64,000 nt of DNA from JADJNY01 sp046349615. GTDB taxonomy: Bacteria > Planctomycetota > UBA1135 > GCA-002686595. Shown piece by piece: positions 43,995 to 51,843 of the stretch. Location of the stretch: assembly GCA_046349615.1 (NCBI GenBank), contig JAXMBZ010000010.1, forward strand, positions 62,001 to 126,000, read 5' to 3'. The notes under the pieces are model-generated. The model saw nothing but the letters and a program-made list of their open reading frames with translations, was not told the DNA's origin and searched no databases. Each line of letters begins with the position of its first letter. Within the stretch, counting starts at the first letter, position 1. Both the position numbers and the translations under genes were made by a program.

Positions 43995-45677
43995 ATGAAG
44001 TCGCCGTTCTCGTTCCTCCGCCCGTCCGGCGGCGAGCCGCGCGAGCCGGAGCGGAGCCCGCCCGACCCGCTCGAGATCGTGCGCGCGTACCACGCGGCGA
44101 CGTCGCACCACTTCCATCGCTTCGCGCGCGGGCCCGGCGAGCTCGACTGGGCGACGCAGCCCGATCCGTTCCGCCGCTACGCGGGCGCGGAGCTCGTCGC
44201 GCTCGATCACGTCGCCGCGGACGACGGCGTCGCGTACGACGACGTGCTCGGCGACGGAAACGTCGCGCCGCGCGCGCTCGATCGCGCGGCGCTCTCGGCG
44301 CTCCTGCTCGACGCGTTCGGGATCACGGCGTGGAAGCAGTACGGGAGCTCGACGTGGGCGCTGCGCGCGAACCCCTCGAGCGGCAACCTGCACCCGACCG
44401 AGGCGCACGTGCTGGCTCCGCCGATCGCCGGCGTGTGCGACGCGCCGTTCCTCGCGCACTACGCGCCGCGCGAGCACGCGCTCGAGCTCCGTGCGCGCCT
44501 TTCCCCCGCGGCGTGGGGCGCGCTCGCGGGCGGGCTCCCCCGAGACGCGATGTTCGTCGCGCTCACGTCGATCGCGTGGCGCGAGGCGTGGAAGTACGGC
44601 GAGCGCGCGTACCGCTACGTCCAGCACGACGTCGGCCACGCGCTCGGCGCGCTCGCGGTCTCGGCGGGCGCGCTCGGTTGGCGCGTGGAGCTCTGCGACG
44701 CGCTCGGCCGCGAGGACCTCGCGGCGCTCCTCGGCCTCGCCGACGCGCGCGGCGCGGAGCCGGAGGAGCCCGACGTCCTCGTCGCGCTCGTGCCCCGCGC
44801 CGCCGGCGACGCCGAGCTCGCGCTGCCGACGTCGATCGACGCCGCGCTCCTCCCGCGCACGTTCGTCGGACTGCCGAACGCGCTCTCGTCGTCGCACGTC
44901 GAGTGGGGCGCGATCGACGCCGCGCTCGAGGCGTGCCGCAAGCCGCGCACGCCGCCCGCGCGCGAACCGGGCCTCGCGCCGCGTCCGCTCGGCTTCGTCC
45001 CGCGACCGCGCGCGCTCGGACTGCGCGAGATCGTCCGCCAGCGGCGCAGCGCCGTCGACTTCGACGGGCGCACGGAGCTCGCGCTCGACGACTTCGCGCG
45101 CCTCCTCGCGCAGACGACGCGCGGCCCCGCGCTCGCTCTGCCGTGGGCGCCGCGCGTGCACCTCGCCCTCTTCGTGCACCGCGTGCGCGGCCTCGAGCCC
45201 GGGCTCTATCTCGCGCCGCGCGCGAGCACGGAGACGCCGCTCCTCCGCGCCGCGTTCGAGAAACCGTTCGAGTGGGCGCGCGTCGACCTCGGCGCGCACG
45301 GGCCCGAACTCTGGCGGCTCGCGACGGGCGACCAACGCGCGACGGCGCGCGCGCTCTCGTGCCACCAGGACATCGCGGCCGATTCGGCCTTCTCGCTCGC
45401 GATGCTCGCGCGCTTCGAGCCGACCCTGCGCGAAGTGGGGGGATGGGCCTACCCGCGGCTCTACTGGGAGTGCGGGCTCGTCGGCCAGCTCCTGTACCTC
45501 GAGGCCGAGGCCGCGGGCGTCCGCGCGACGGGGATCGGCTGCTTCTTCGACGAGCCGGTCCACGCCGCGCTCGGGCTCTCGAGCCTGCGCTGGCGGAGCC
45601 TCTACCACTTCACGGTCGGCGGTCCCGTCGAGGACGCGCGCCTGACCACGTGGCCCGCGTATCCGCCGCGCGCGTGA
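43995..45677 (+). CDS. Nitroreductase-family protein with two SagB/ThcOx-like halves
   Basis: 560-aa flavin-dependent oxidoreductase-like protein. The first half contains the SagB-type AWKQYGSSTWALRANPSSGNLHPTEAHVLAP and, later, AYRYVQHDVGHALGALAVSAGALGW. The second half restarts at about residue 340 with LREIVRQRRSAVDFDG and repeats the fold, with SCHQDIAADSAFSLAML, YPRLYWECGLVGQLLYLEAEAAGVRATGIGCFFDE and SLYHFTVGGP. This duplicated arrangement matches two-domain SagB-type dehydrogenases; one half may be flavin-free. In peptide-modification clusters these oxidise azolines to azoles, but no cyclodehydratase or precursor gene is nearby. A general reductase role is equally possible. Confidence 0.83.
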   Translation: MKSPFSFLRPSGGEPREPERSPPDPLEIVRAYHAATSHHFHRFARGPGELDWATQPDPFRRYAGAELVALDHVAADDGVAYDDVLGDGNVAPRALDRAALSALLLDAFGITAWKQYGSSTWALRANPSSGNLHPTEAHVLAPPIAGVCDAPFLAHYAPREHALELRARLSPAAWGALAGGLPRDAMFVALTSIAWREAWKYGERAYRYVQHDVGHALGALAVSAGALGWRVELCDALGREDLAALLGLADARGAEPEEPDVLVALVPRAAGDAELALPTSIDAALLPRTFVGLPNALSSSHVEWGAIDAALEACRKPRTPPAREPGLAPRPLGFVPRPRALGLREIVRQRRSAVDFDGRTELALDDFARLLAQTTRGPALALPWAPRVHLALFVHRVRGLEPGLYLAPRASTETPLLRAAFEKPFEWARVDLGAHGPELWRLATGDQRATARALSCHQDIAADSAFSLAMLARFEPTLREVGGWAYPRLYWECGLVGQLLYLEAEAAGVRATGIGCFFDEPVHAALGLSSLRWRSLYHFTVGGPVEDARLTTWPAYPPRA

Positions 45678-45692
45678 TCGCCGCCGAGCCCC

Positions 45693-45721
45693 TTGCACCG
45701 CGAGCGTCGCTCGCGCAACCT
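45693..45721 (+). promoter_or_regulatory. Possible rubrerythrin promoter with hairpin in the spacer
   Basis: TTGCAC (45693-45698), 17-bp spacer, CAACCT (45716-45721). The spacer contains the inverted repeat GCGAGC-GTC-GCTCGC, a possible repressor site. The -10 is weak, so this is tentative. Confidence 0.28.
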
Positions 45722-45784
45722 AGCGCGCTCGAACACGTCGCTTCCGCAGCTCGCGGGGGCGTCCAACCCACACGGAGCAAGACC

Positions 45785-46204
<420 letters not shown>

Positions 46205-46289
46205 TCGAGCCGGCGGGACGCACGCGGAGGCGTGAGGGCGCGACCGGCCCCTTGCGCCTCCTCTCGTCTCCCGGTCGAGTGGAGGCCCC

Positions 46290-47651
46290 ATGACGAGCGG
46301 ATCCGGCGCGATCTCCTATCAACCCACCGACGGGCTCTCGTACGACCCGTCCGAGGCGAAGTACTGGGACGAGGGCGGCCTCGCGAAGGAGGTCACGCGC
46401 GCCTTCGAGATCTGTCACGGCTGCCGCATGTGCTTCAAGTACTGCGACAGCTTCCCGCGCCTCTTCTCCTTCGTCGACGAGCGCCACGACGGCGACGTGC
46501 GGAAGGTCGACGCGCGCGAGACCGACGAGGTCTTCGACGCGTGCTTCCAGTGCAAGTTGTGCGAGGTCCAGTGCCCGTACACGCCGCGCGACCGCCACGA
46601 GTTCCAACTCGACTTCCCGAAGCTCGTGCACCGCTACAAGGCCGTGCGCGCGAAGAAGCGCGGCGTGCCGCTGCGCGACCGCATGCTCGGCGATCCCGAC
46701 CGCGCCGCGGCGCTCGCGCGCGCGTCGTTCGGCCTCGCGAACACGATGAACCGCGTCGCGGCGCACCGTTGGTTCCAGGAGAAGCTCCTCGGCATCCACC
46801 GCGAGAAGCTCCTGCCCGAGTTCGCGTCCGCCACGTTCGAGCGCTGGGCGAGCGCGCAGGGCAAGGTGAAGCCGCCCGGTTCGGAGGTCGTGCTCTTCCA
46901 GACGTGCTACGTCCAGCACAACGAGCCCAACGTCGGCCGCGACGTCTTGGAGGTGCTCGAGAAGAACCAGGTCGACGTCGCGTGCGTCGCGGGGCTCCAG
47001 TGCTGCGGCATGCCCGCGTGGGAGCACGGCGACCTCGACGGTTTGCGCGCGAAGGCGCGCGCCAACCTCGACCTCCTGATGCCGTACGTCGAGCGCGGCG
47101 CCAAGGTGCTCGCGATCAACCCGACGTGCTCGATGATGCTGCGCCGCGAATGGAAGGATCTGCTCGAGGGTGCCGATCGCGAGCGCGCGACGAAGCTCGC
47201 CGCGGCGGTGATGGACCCGAGCGAGTTCCTCTGGTCGATCCGCAATGAGGCGCGCTTCAGCACGGACTTCAAGAGCTCGCCGCGCGGGCCGATCGCGTAC
47301 CACGCGCCCTGCCATCTCCGCGCGCAGGCGATCGGCTTCAAGGGGCGCGACCTCTTGAAGAAGCTGCCCGACGTCACGATCGAGCTCGTGCTCGAGTGCT
47401 GCGGGCACGACGGCACGTACGCGATGACCGTCGAGGGCTTCGAGCCGAGCCAGCGCGCCGGCAAGAACGCGTTCGACGGGATGAAGGGCGCGTCCGCGGC
47501 CGTGTGGGCGACCGACTGTCCGCTCGCGGCGCTCCAATTCCAGCAGCACGCGGGCACGAAGCCGCTGCACCCGTTGACGATCCTCGCTCGCGCCTACCGC
47601 GGCGAGGCCTTCCCGGCGCCCGCGGCCGGGAGCGACGGAGGTGCGACGTGA
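46290..47651 (+). CDS. GlpC/HdrD-like Fe-S oxidoreductase with two CCG domains
   Basis: 453-aa electron-transfer protein. Two ferredoxin-type clusters lie near the N-terminus (ICHGCRMCFKYCDSF at about 41-55; CFQCKLCEVQCPY at about 88-101). Two cysteine-rich CCG domains follow: QTCYVQH...GLQCCGMPAWEHG and HAPCHLRAQ...LECCGHDGTYAM. The same order occurs in the glycerol-3-phosphate dehydrogenase subunit GlpC and in heterodisulfide reductase HdrD. With rubrerythrin upstream and DUF3501 downstream, it probably supplies electrons for peroxide detoxification; this is inferred from recurrent context. It overlaps the DUF3501 start (GTGA). Confidence 0.9.
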   Translation: MTSGSGAISYQPTDGLSYDPSEAKYWDEGGLAKEVTRAFEICHGCRMCFKYCDSFPRLFSFVDERHDGDVRKVDARETDEVFDACFQCKLCEVQCPYTPRDRHEFQLDFPKLVHRYKAVRAKKRGVPLRDRMLGDPDRAAALARASFGLANTMNRVAAHRWFQEKLLGIHREKLLPEFASATFERWASAQGKVKPPGSEVVLFQTCYVQHNEPNVGRDVLEVLEKNQVDVACVAGLQCCGMPAWEHGDLDGLRAKARANLDLLMPYVERGAKVLAINPTCSMMLRREWKDLLEGADRERATKLAAAVMDPSEFLWSIRNEARFSTDFKSSPRGPIAYHAPCHLRAQAIGFKGRDLLKKLPDVTIELVLECCGHDGTYAMTVEGFEPSQRAGKNAFDGMKGASAAVWATDCPLAALQFQQHAGTKPLHPLTILARAYRGEAFPAPAAGSDGGAT

Positions 47652-48202
47652 AGCGCGTGCGACGCGAGGAACTCGTCGACTGGCAGACGTTCGCGGAAGA
47701 GCGCGCGACGCTGCTCCCCGGAGTGCTCGCGGCGAAGGCCGCGCGGCGCGTGCACGTCGGAAGCGAGCTCACGTTCCTCTTCGAGAACGCGCTCACGGTC
47801 CGCTGGCAGGTGCAGGAGATGCTGCGCGCCGAGCGCATCGTCCGCGAGAAGGACGTCCAGCGCGAACTCGACACCTACAACGACCTCCTCGGCGGCGACG
47901 GCGAGCTCGGCTGCACGCTGCTCGTCGAGATCGAGGATCCGGCGGAGCGCGCCGTGAAGCTCGCGCGCTGGCTCGCACTTCCCGAGCACGTCTATGCGAA
48001 GCTCGAAGACGGCACGCGCGTCCGCGCGCGCATCGACGAACGCCAGCGCATCGAGGAGAAGCTCTCGAGCGTGCAGTACTTGAAGTTCCCGCTGGAGGGC
48101 CGCGTCCCGGTCGCGATCGGCTGCGACTTCCCGGAGGCGCGCGCCGAAGCCGTCCTCACCGACGTTCAGCGCCGCGCGCTCGCGGAGGACCTCGCGTCGT
48201 GA
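47648..48202 (+). CDS. DUF3501 protein
   Basis: 184-aa cytosolic protein of the DUF3501 family. Diagnostic sequence: VGSELTFLFENALTVRWQVQEMLRAERIV (residues about 39-67) and VQYLKFPLEGRV toward the end. Its function is unknown, but members accompany rubrerythrin and GlpC/HdrD-like genes, as here. The GTG start at 47648 has GGAGG six bases upstream and overlaps the preceding stop. Its own stop overlaps the next start, again in GTGA. Confidence 0.88.
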   Translation: MKRVRREELVDWQTFAEERATLLPGVLAAKAARRVHVGSELTFLFENALTVRWQVQEMLRAERIVREKDVQRELDTYNDLLGGDGELGCTLLVEIEDPAERAVKLARWLALPEHVYAKLEDGTRVRARIDERQRIEEKLSSVQYLKFPLEGRVPVAIGCDFPEARAEAVLTDVQRRALAEDLAS

Positions 48203-49269
48203 TCCCGCTCCTCTTCGCGCTCGTCGTCGCGTTCGCTCCGCAGGGTGAGGAGCAGGGCCCCGCGCCGGTCTCGCTCGACGGGCTCCCGTTCCCTCCGCAC
48301 GGCCGCATGGCCACGCAGGCCGAACAGGGACGCCCGGACGACCCCGTGCTCGCCGAGTTCGAGGGCGCGCCAGTCGAGCGCTTCCAGCGGGAGTGGACAC
48401 CCGGCGGATTCCTCCGCGTGCGCCGCTACGTCGAACGCGACGCGCAGCGACGCGACATCGATCACGGCCCCGACTGGCGCTGGTACGAGAACGGCCAGGT
48501 CCAGCTCAAACGCACGTGGCGGCACGGCCGGCAGGACGGCCCGTTCATCGACTACTGGGAGAGCGGCTTCGTGAAGTCGAGCGGCGTCTTCGTCCGCGAC
48601 GACAAGGACGGGCGCTGGCTCGGGTGGCACGAAGACGGCGCCCCGAAGGCCGAGAAGACGTGGAAGCTCGGCCGCCTCGACGGCGTGGAGCGCGAGTGGT
48701 TCCGCACGGGGGTCCAGCGCATCCACATCACGTGGAAGGACGGGGTCCTCGACGGTCCGTACCGCGTTTGGTACGGGACGGGTCGCCAGAGCGTCGACGG
48801 CCGGTACTCCGCCGGTGTGAAGGACGGCCCCTGGACCGAATGGGGCGAGGACGGCGGGATCGCCACGACGGGCACGTACTCGCACGGGTTGGAGGACGGT
48901 CGCTTCTATCGTCGCGACGGCTCGACGCACGAGCAGTACGAGGAGACGCTCGTGCTCGGTGTGCTCGAAGGACCGCGCACGGTGTTCGATTCGCAGGGTC
49001 GGAAGGTCACGGCGGGCTCGTACTCGAAGAACCGTCCGATCGGTCTGCACACGACGTGGTACCCGAGCGGAGCGGTGCGGTCGGAGATCGAGTACGTCGA
49101 CGGCGTCGCGACCGGTCCCGCGAAGTACTTCCACGAGAACGGCCGCCTGCAGGGCGAGGGGAACCTCACGGCCGGGAAGCGCGAAGGCGCCTGGCGCTAC
49201 TTCGATGCGGACGGCGCGCCGGACGCGGCCGCGACGGGCGTCTACCACGACGACGCGAAGGTGCCGTGA
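48199..49269 (+). CDS. Exported MORN-like (YwqK-type) repeat protein, first copy
   Basis: 356-aa protein. The GTG start at 48199 overlaps the DUF3501 stop, with GGAGG ten bases upstream, and gives a short signal-like N-terminus (VIPLLFALVVAFAPQ). Residues about 95-345 are MORN-variant repeats of about 24 aa, for example WRWYENGQVQLKRTWRHGRQ and TTWYPSGAVRSEIEYVDG, forming a beta-hairpin sheet. YwqK-type repeats have been annotated as antitoxin components in other systems, but no toxin is evident here. A related protein lies two genes downstream. Its stop overlaps the JAMM start. Confidence 0.78.
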   Translation: MIPLLFALVVAFAPQGEEQGPAPVSLDGLPFPPHGRMATQAEQGRPDDPVLAEFEGAPVERFQREWTPGGFLRVRRYVERDAQRRDIDHGPDWRWYENGQVQLKRTWRHGRQDGPFIDYWESGFVKSSGVFVRDDKDGRWLGWHEDGAPKAEKTWKLGRLDGVEREWFRTGVQRIHITWKDGVLDGPYRVWYGTGRQSVDGRYSAGVKDGPWTEWGEDGGIATTGTYSHGLEDGRFYRRDGSTHEQYEETLVLGVLEGPRTVFDSQGRKVTAGSYSKNRPIGLHTTWYPSGAVRSEIEYVDGVATGPAKYFHENGRLQGEGNLTAGKREGAWRYFDADGAPDAAATGVYHDDAKVP

Positions 49270-49727
49270 TGCTCGCGCCCGCGCTCCCTCCGCCGCGCAC
49301 CTGGACCCTCGGCGTCCGCGCCGCGTCCACGCTCCTCGCACTCGGCGAGCGCACTCCGGCGCGCGTCCTCCCGATCCGCGGCGAGCGCGAGCGCTGCGGC
49401 GTCCTGCTCGGCGAACGCGCCGCGCGGTGCGTGCGCGTGCTCGAGGCGCGCTTCGTCGAGAACGTCGACGCGCGCTCCGGGCGCTTCGAACTCGACTCCG
49501 GCGGCGTGGTCGCGGCGGCGTTGGACGCCGAAGCGCGCCGGCTCGCGGTCGTCGGTTTCTTCCACTCCCATCCGCGCGGCGCGGCGGTGCCTTCGCTCGC
49601 GGATCGCGCGGGTGCGTGGAACGAACACGTCGTCCTGATCGCCGCGGGAGGCCGGCTGTGCGCGCACTGGCCCGTCGACGGCGGCTTCGTCCCGCTCCGG
49701 CTCGTCTGCGACGAGGAGCACGCATGA
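49269..49727 (+). CDS. JAMM (M67, JAB1/MPN-type) metallopeptidase
   Basis: 152-aa single-domain zinc hydrolase. The JAMM motif is complete: Glu41 in ERCGVLLG, H99 and H101 in FFHSHPRG, S109 and D112 in VPSLAD, with exact HxH-x7-S-x2-D spacing. Relatives remove ubiquitin-like tails or cleave isopeptide or related bonds; prokaryotic forms often accompany E1-like (ThiF) and Ubl genes, neither of which is near. It is set between two MORN-like genes and coupled to both by overlapping codons, so it likely acts with them. ATG at 49269 is used; a GTG codon directly precedes it. Confidence 0.88.
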   Translation: MLAPALPPPRTWTLGVRAASTLLALGERTPARVLPIRGERERCGVLLGERAARCVRVLEARFVENVDARSGRFELDSGGVVAAALDAEARRLAVVGFFHSHPRGAAVPSLADRAGAWNEHVVLIAAGGRLCAHWPVDGGFVPLRLVCDEEHA

Positions 49728-50638
49728 AACACGTCCTCTGGCTCCCCATCGCGGCCGCCGCGACGCTCGCCCTCGCGGCGACGTCCACCGGAGCCGACCC
49801 GCGCCCGGCCGCCGCGAGCACGAACGTCGACGAAGGCGAGCTCGTGACGATCTCCCATCCGAACGGCGCCCGTGCGCGCGAGGGGCGCATCGTGCGCGGA
49901 CGCCGCGATGGACTCTGGCGCGGTTGGTACGAGAACGGCGCGCTGCAGTACGAGGGCGCGTTCCACGACTACGAGCGCGTCGGCCACTGGGTGTACTGGA
50001 AGGACAACGGCAAGAAGGCGCTCGAAGGCGACTGGAAGGACGGGCTCCGGACCGGCACGTGGATCCTGTACGCGGACTCCGGCGAGAAGGGCTCGGAGGG
50101 CGTGTTCGAGAACGGCGTGCGCAACGGCGCGTGGATCTCGTACAACGGCGACGGCTCGAAGTTCCGTGTCGGCCGCTACGTCCAGGGCGTCAAGGAAGGC
50201 GTGTGGACGCAGTACCACCCGAACGGACAGAAGCAGCTCGAGGGGCCGTGGGTGGCGGGGAAGCAACGCGGCTTCTTCACGTGCTGGCACGACAACGGCC
50301 AGAAGGCGTGGGAGGGGAACTTCGACCAGGACCACGAGTCGGGGCCGTTCACGCGCTGGCATCCGAACGGGGAGGTCCAAGCCGTCGGCTCCTACCTCGC
50401 CGGCAAGATGCACGGCGAGTGGACGAGCTGGTACGAGGACGGCCAGCGGCAGTACCGCGGCTCCTTCGCGGCCGGCAAGGAGACGGGACCCTGGACCATG
50501 TGGTGGCCGAACGGACAGAAGCGGAACGAAGGCACCTTCGTCGACGGACTGCGCACCGGCGTCTGGAAGGACTGGACCGAGGACGGGTCGACCGACACCG
50601 AGCGCTCCGGCCTCTACGTGCAGGGGAAGAAAACGTGA
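49724..50638 (+). CDS. Exported MORN-like (YwqK-type) repeat protein, second copy
   Basis: 304-aa protein with a signal peptide (MKHVLWLPIAAAATLALAATSTGA). The ATG at 49724 overlaps the JAMM stop and has GAGGAG upstream. Residues about 40-295 hold roughly ten repeats of 22-23 aa, more regular than in the first copy: WYENGALQYEGAFHDYERVG, YHPNGQKQLEGPWVAGKQRG, WWPNGQKRNEGTFVDGLRTG. The two MORN genes are clearly related but diverged. The protein should fold as an elongated beta-sheet in the periplasm or on the surface. Its stop overlaps the next start. Confidence 0.8.
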   Translation: MKHVLWLPIAAAATLALAATSTGADPRPAAASTNVDEGELVTISHPNGARAREGRIVRGRRDGLWRGWYENGALQYEGAFHDYERVGHWVYWKDNGKKALEGDWKDGLRTGTWILYADSGEKGSEGVFENGVRNGAWISYNGDGSKFRVGRYVQGVKEGVWTQYHPNGQKQLEGPWVAGKQRGFFTCWHDNGQKAWEGNFDQDHESGPFTRWHPNGEVQAVGSYLAGKMHGEWTSWYEDGQRQYRGSFAAGKETGPWTMWWPNGQKRNEGTFVDGLRTGVWKDWTEDGSTDTERSGLYVQGKKT

Positions 50639-51750
50639 TCCCGTTCCTGGCTGTCGCCGTCCTCGCCGCTGCCGGCCCGCGTCCCGTGCCCTCGGCGCCG
50701 ACGTCCGACCCCGTGCAGCCTGCGTTCCTCGGGTGCGCGGCGTCGCAGTCCGCGACGTCCGCGACGTCCGCGCCGCGCGTCGACGAACCGCGCACGCTGC
50801 GGTTCGCACCGGCGCCGGACACGAAGCTCGCGCGCCGCCTCGAACTCTCGCACGAGCTCCAAGTCGCCGCGCTCGTGCAGACGAACGCCCGCGGCGAGTC
50901 CCAGCGCTCGACGCCCGAGCTCGGGATTCGCACGAAGCTCGAGCTCGGGTTCGTCGACGACGTGCGCGCCGTCTCCGGCGGCCGTCCCGTCCGACTGCGG
51001 CGCGCGTTCGAATCGGGGCTCTTCCACCTCGATTACGGCACGAAGGGAGCGCGCAACCGGACCGTCGCCGACGCGCGGACCCTGCTCGAAGGCGCGAGCG
51101 TCGTCTTCACCTGGGTGCCCGAGGAGTCGGCGTGGGGCGCCTATTACGACGGCCGCGAGGAGGCCGAGGAGGTCCTCGCGTTCCTGCGTGCCGACGCCGA
51201 TCTGCTCGCACTGCTCCCGAGCGCACCGGTGCGCGCGGACGCGACCTGGGACGTTCCCGCGGAGCGCCTCGTCGACGTGTTCGGCCTCGGCGGCCGGATC
51301 CCGCTGACCTGGCCGAAGGACGTGGACCGCGCCATGGTCCGAACCGTCTCCTTCGGCGTCGGCGGTGGACTCGACGGCGTCTTCGGCGGCGCGACGAAGG
51401 GCGGTGCGCGGGCGACGCTCGTGCGCATCGAGCCGCGCGACGGCGCGGAGTTCGCCCGCGTCGCGCTCGTGTTCGACCTGGAGGCCGAGCGCGAGCGCGA
51501 GCAGTCGGACCTCGGCCGCGGACGGGCCGCGCTCGACGAAGGCCCGGTCTCGACGCTCACGACGCAGGTTCGTTGGAACTTCCGCGGGACGGGTGAGCTC
51601 GTGTGGAACCTCACCGCTGCACGTGCCGAATCGCTGTCGATCGAGGGGGACGAGAAGGTCGTCGCGAGCAGCCGGCCCGAGCGAACCGGTCCCGTGCGGC
51701 AGGACCTCGAGGTCGCGGGGCGCCTGCGCCTCGCGTACTCGATCCGCTGA
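50635..51750 (+). CDS. Exported protein of unknown function
   Basis: 371-aa protein. The GTG start at 50635 overlaps the upstream stop (GTGA) and gives a signal-like N-terminus (VIPFLAVAVLAAAGPRPV). The rest alternates beta-rich stretches (LELSHELQVAALVQTNARGE, RTVSFGVGGGLDGVFGG, EFARVALVFDLEAERER, GELVWNLTAARAESLSIEGDE) with no recognised motif. It is the last gene of the coupled run from 46290. Given its position it may work with the MORN and JAMM proteins. Confidence 0.72.
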   Translation: MIPFLAVAVLAAAGPRPVPSAPTSDPVQPAFLGCAASQSATSATSAPRVDEPRTLRFAPAPDTKLARRLELSHELQVAALVQTNARGESQRSTPELGIRTKLELGFVDDVRAVSGGRPVRLRRAFESGLFHLDYGTKGARNRTVADARTLLEGASVVFTWVPEESAWGAYYDGREEAEEVLAFLRADADLLALLPSAPVRADATWDVPAERLVDVFGLGGRIPLTWPKDVDRAMVRTVSFGVGGGLDGVFGGATKGGARATLVRIEPRDGAEFARVALVFDLEAEREREQSDLGRGRAALDEGPVSTLTTQVRWNFRGTGELVWNLTAARAESLSIEGDEKVVASSRPERTGPVRQDLEVAGRLRLAYSIR

Positions 51751-51843
51751 GCACCGCGGACGACGCGCGCCTTCGCCCCGTCGGACTGCGCGCTCGAGCC
51801 TCTTGCCAGAGAGTGCGTGGATCGGGGAAAACACTCGATCGCC

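Noticed and set aside
43995..45677. Thiazole/oxazole-modified peptide cluster
   Set aside because: SagB-like protein only; no YcaO, SagC-like or precursor gene nearby.
49269..49727. Ubiquitin-like modification system around the JAMM gene
   Set aside because: No E1/ThiF, E2 or ubiquitin-like gene within the window; only the peptidase motif is present.
51751..51843. CIRCE heat-shock operator before htpG
   Set aside because: No TTAGCACTC-type inverted repeat present.
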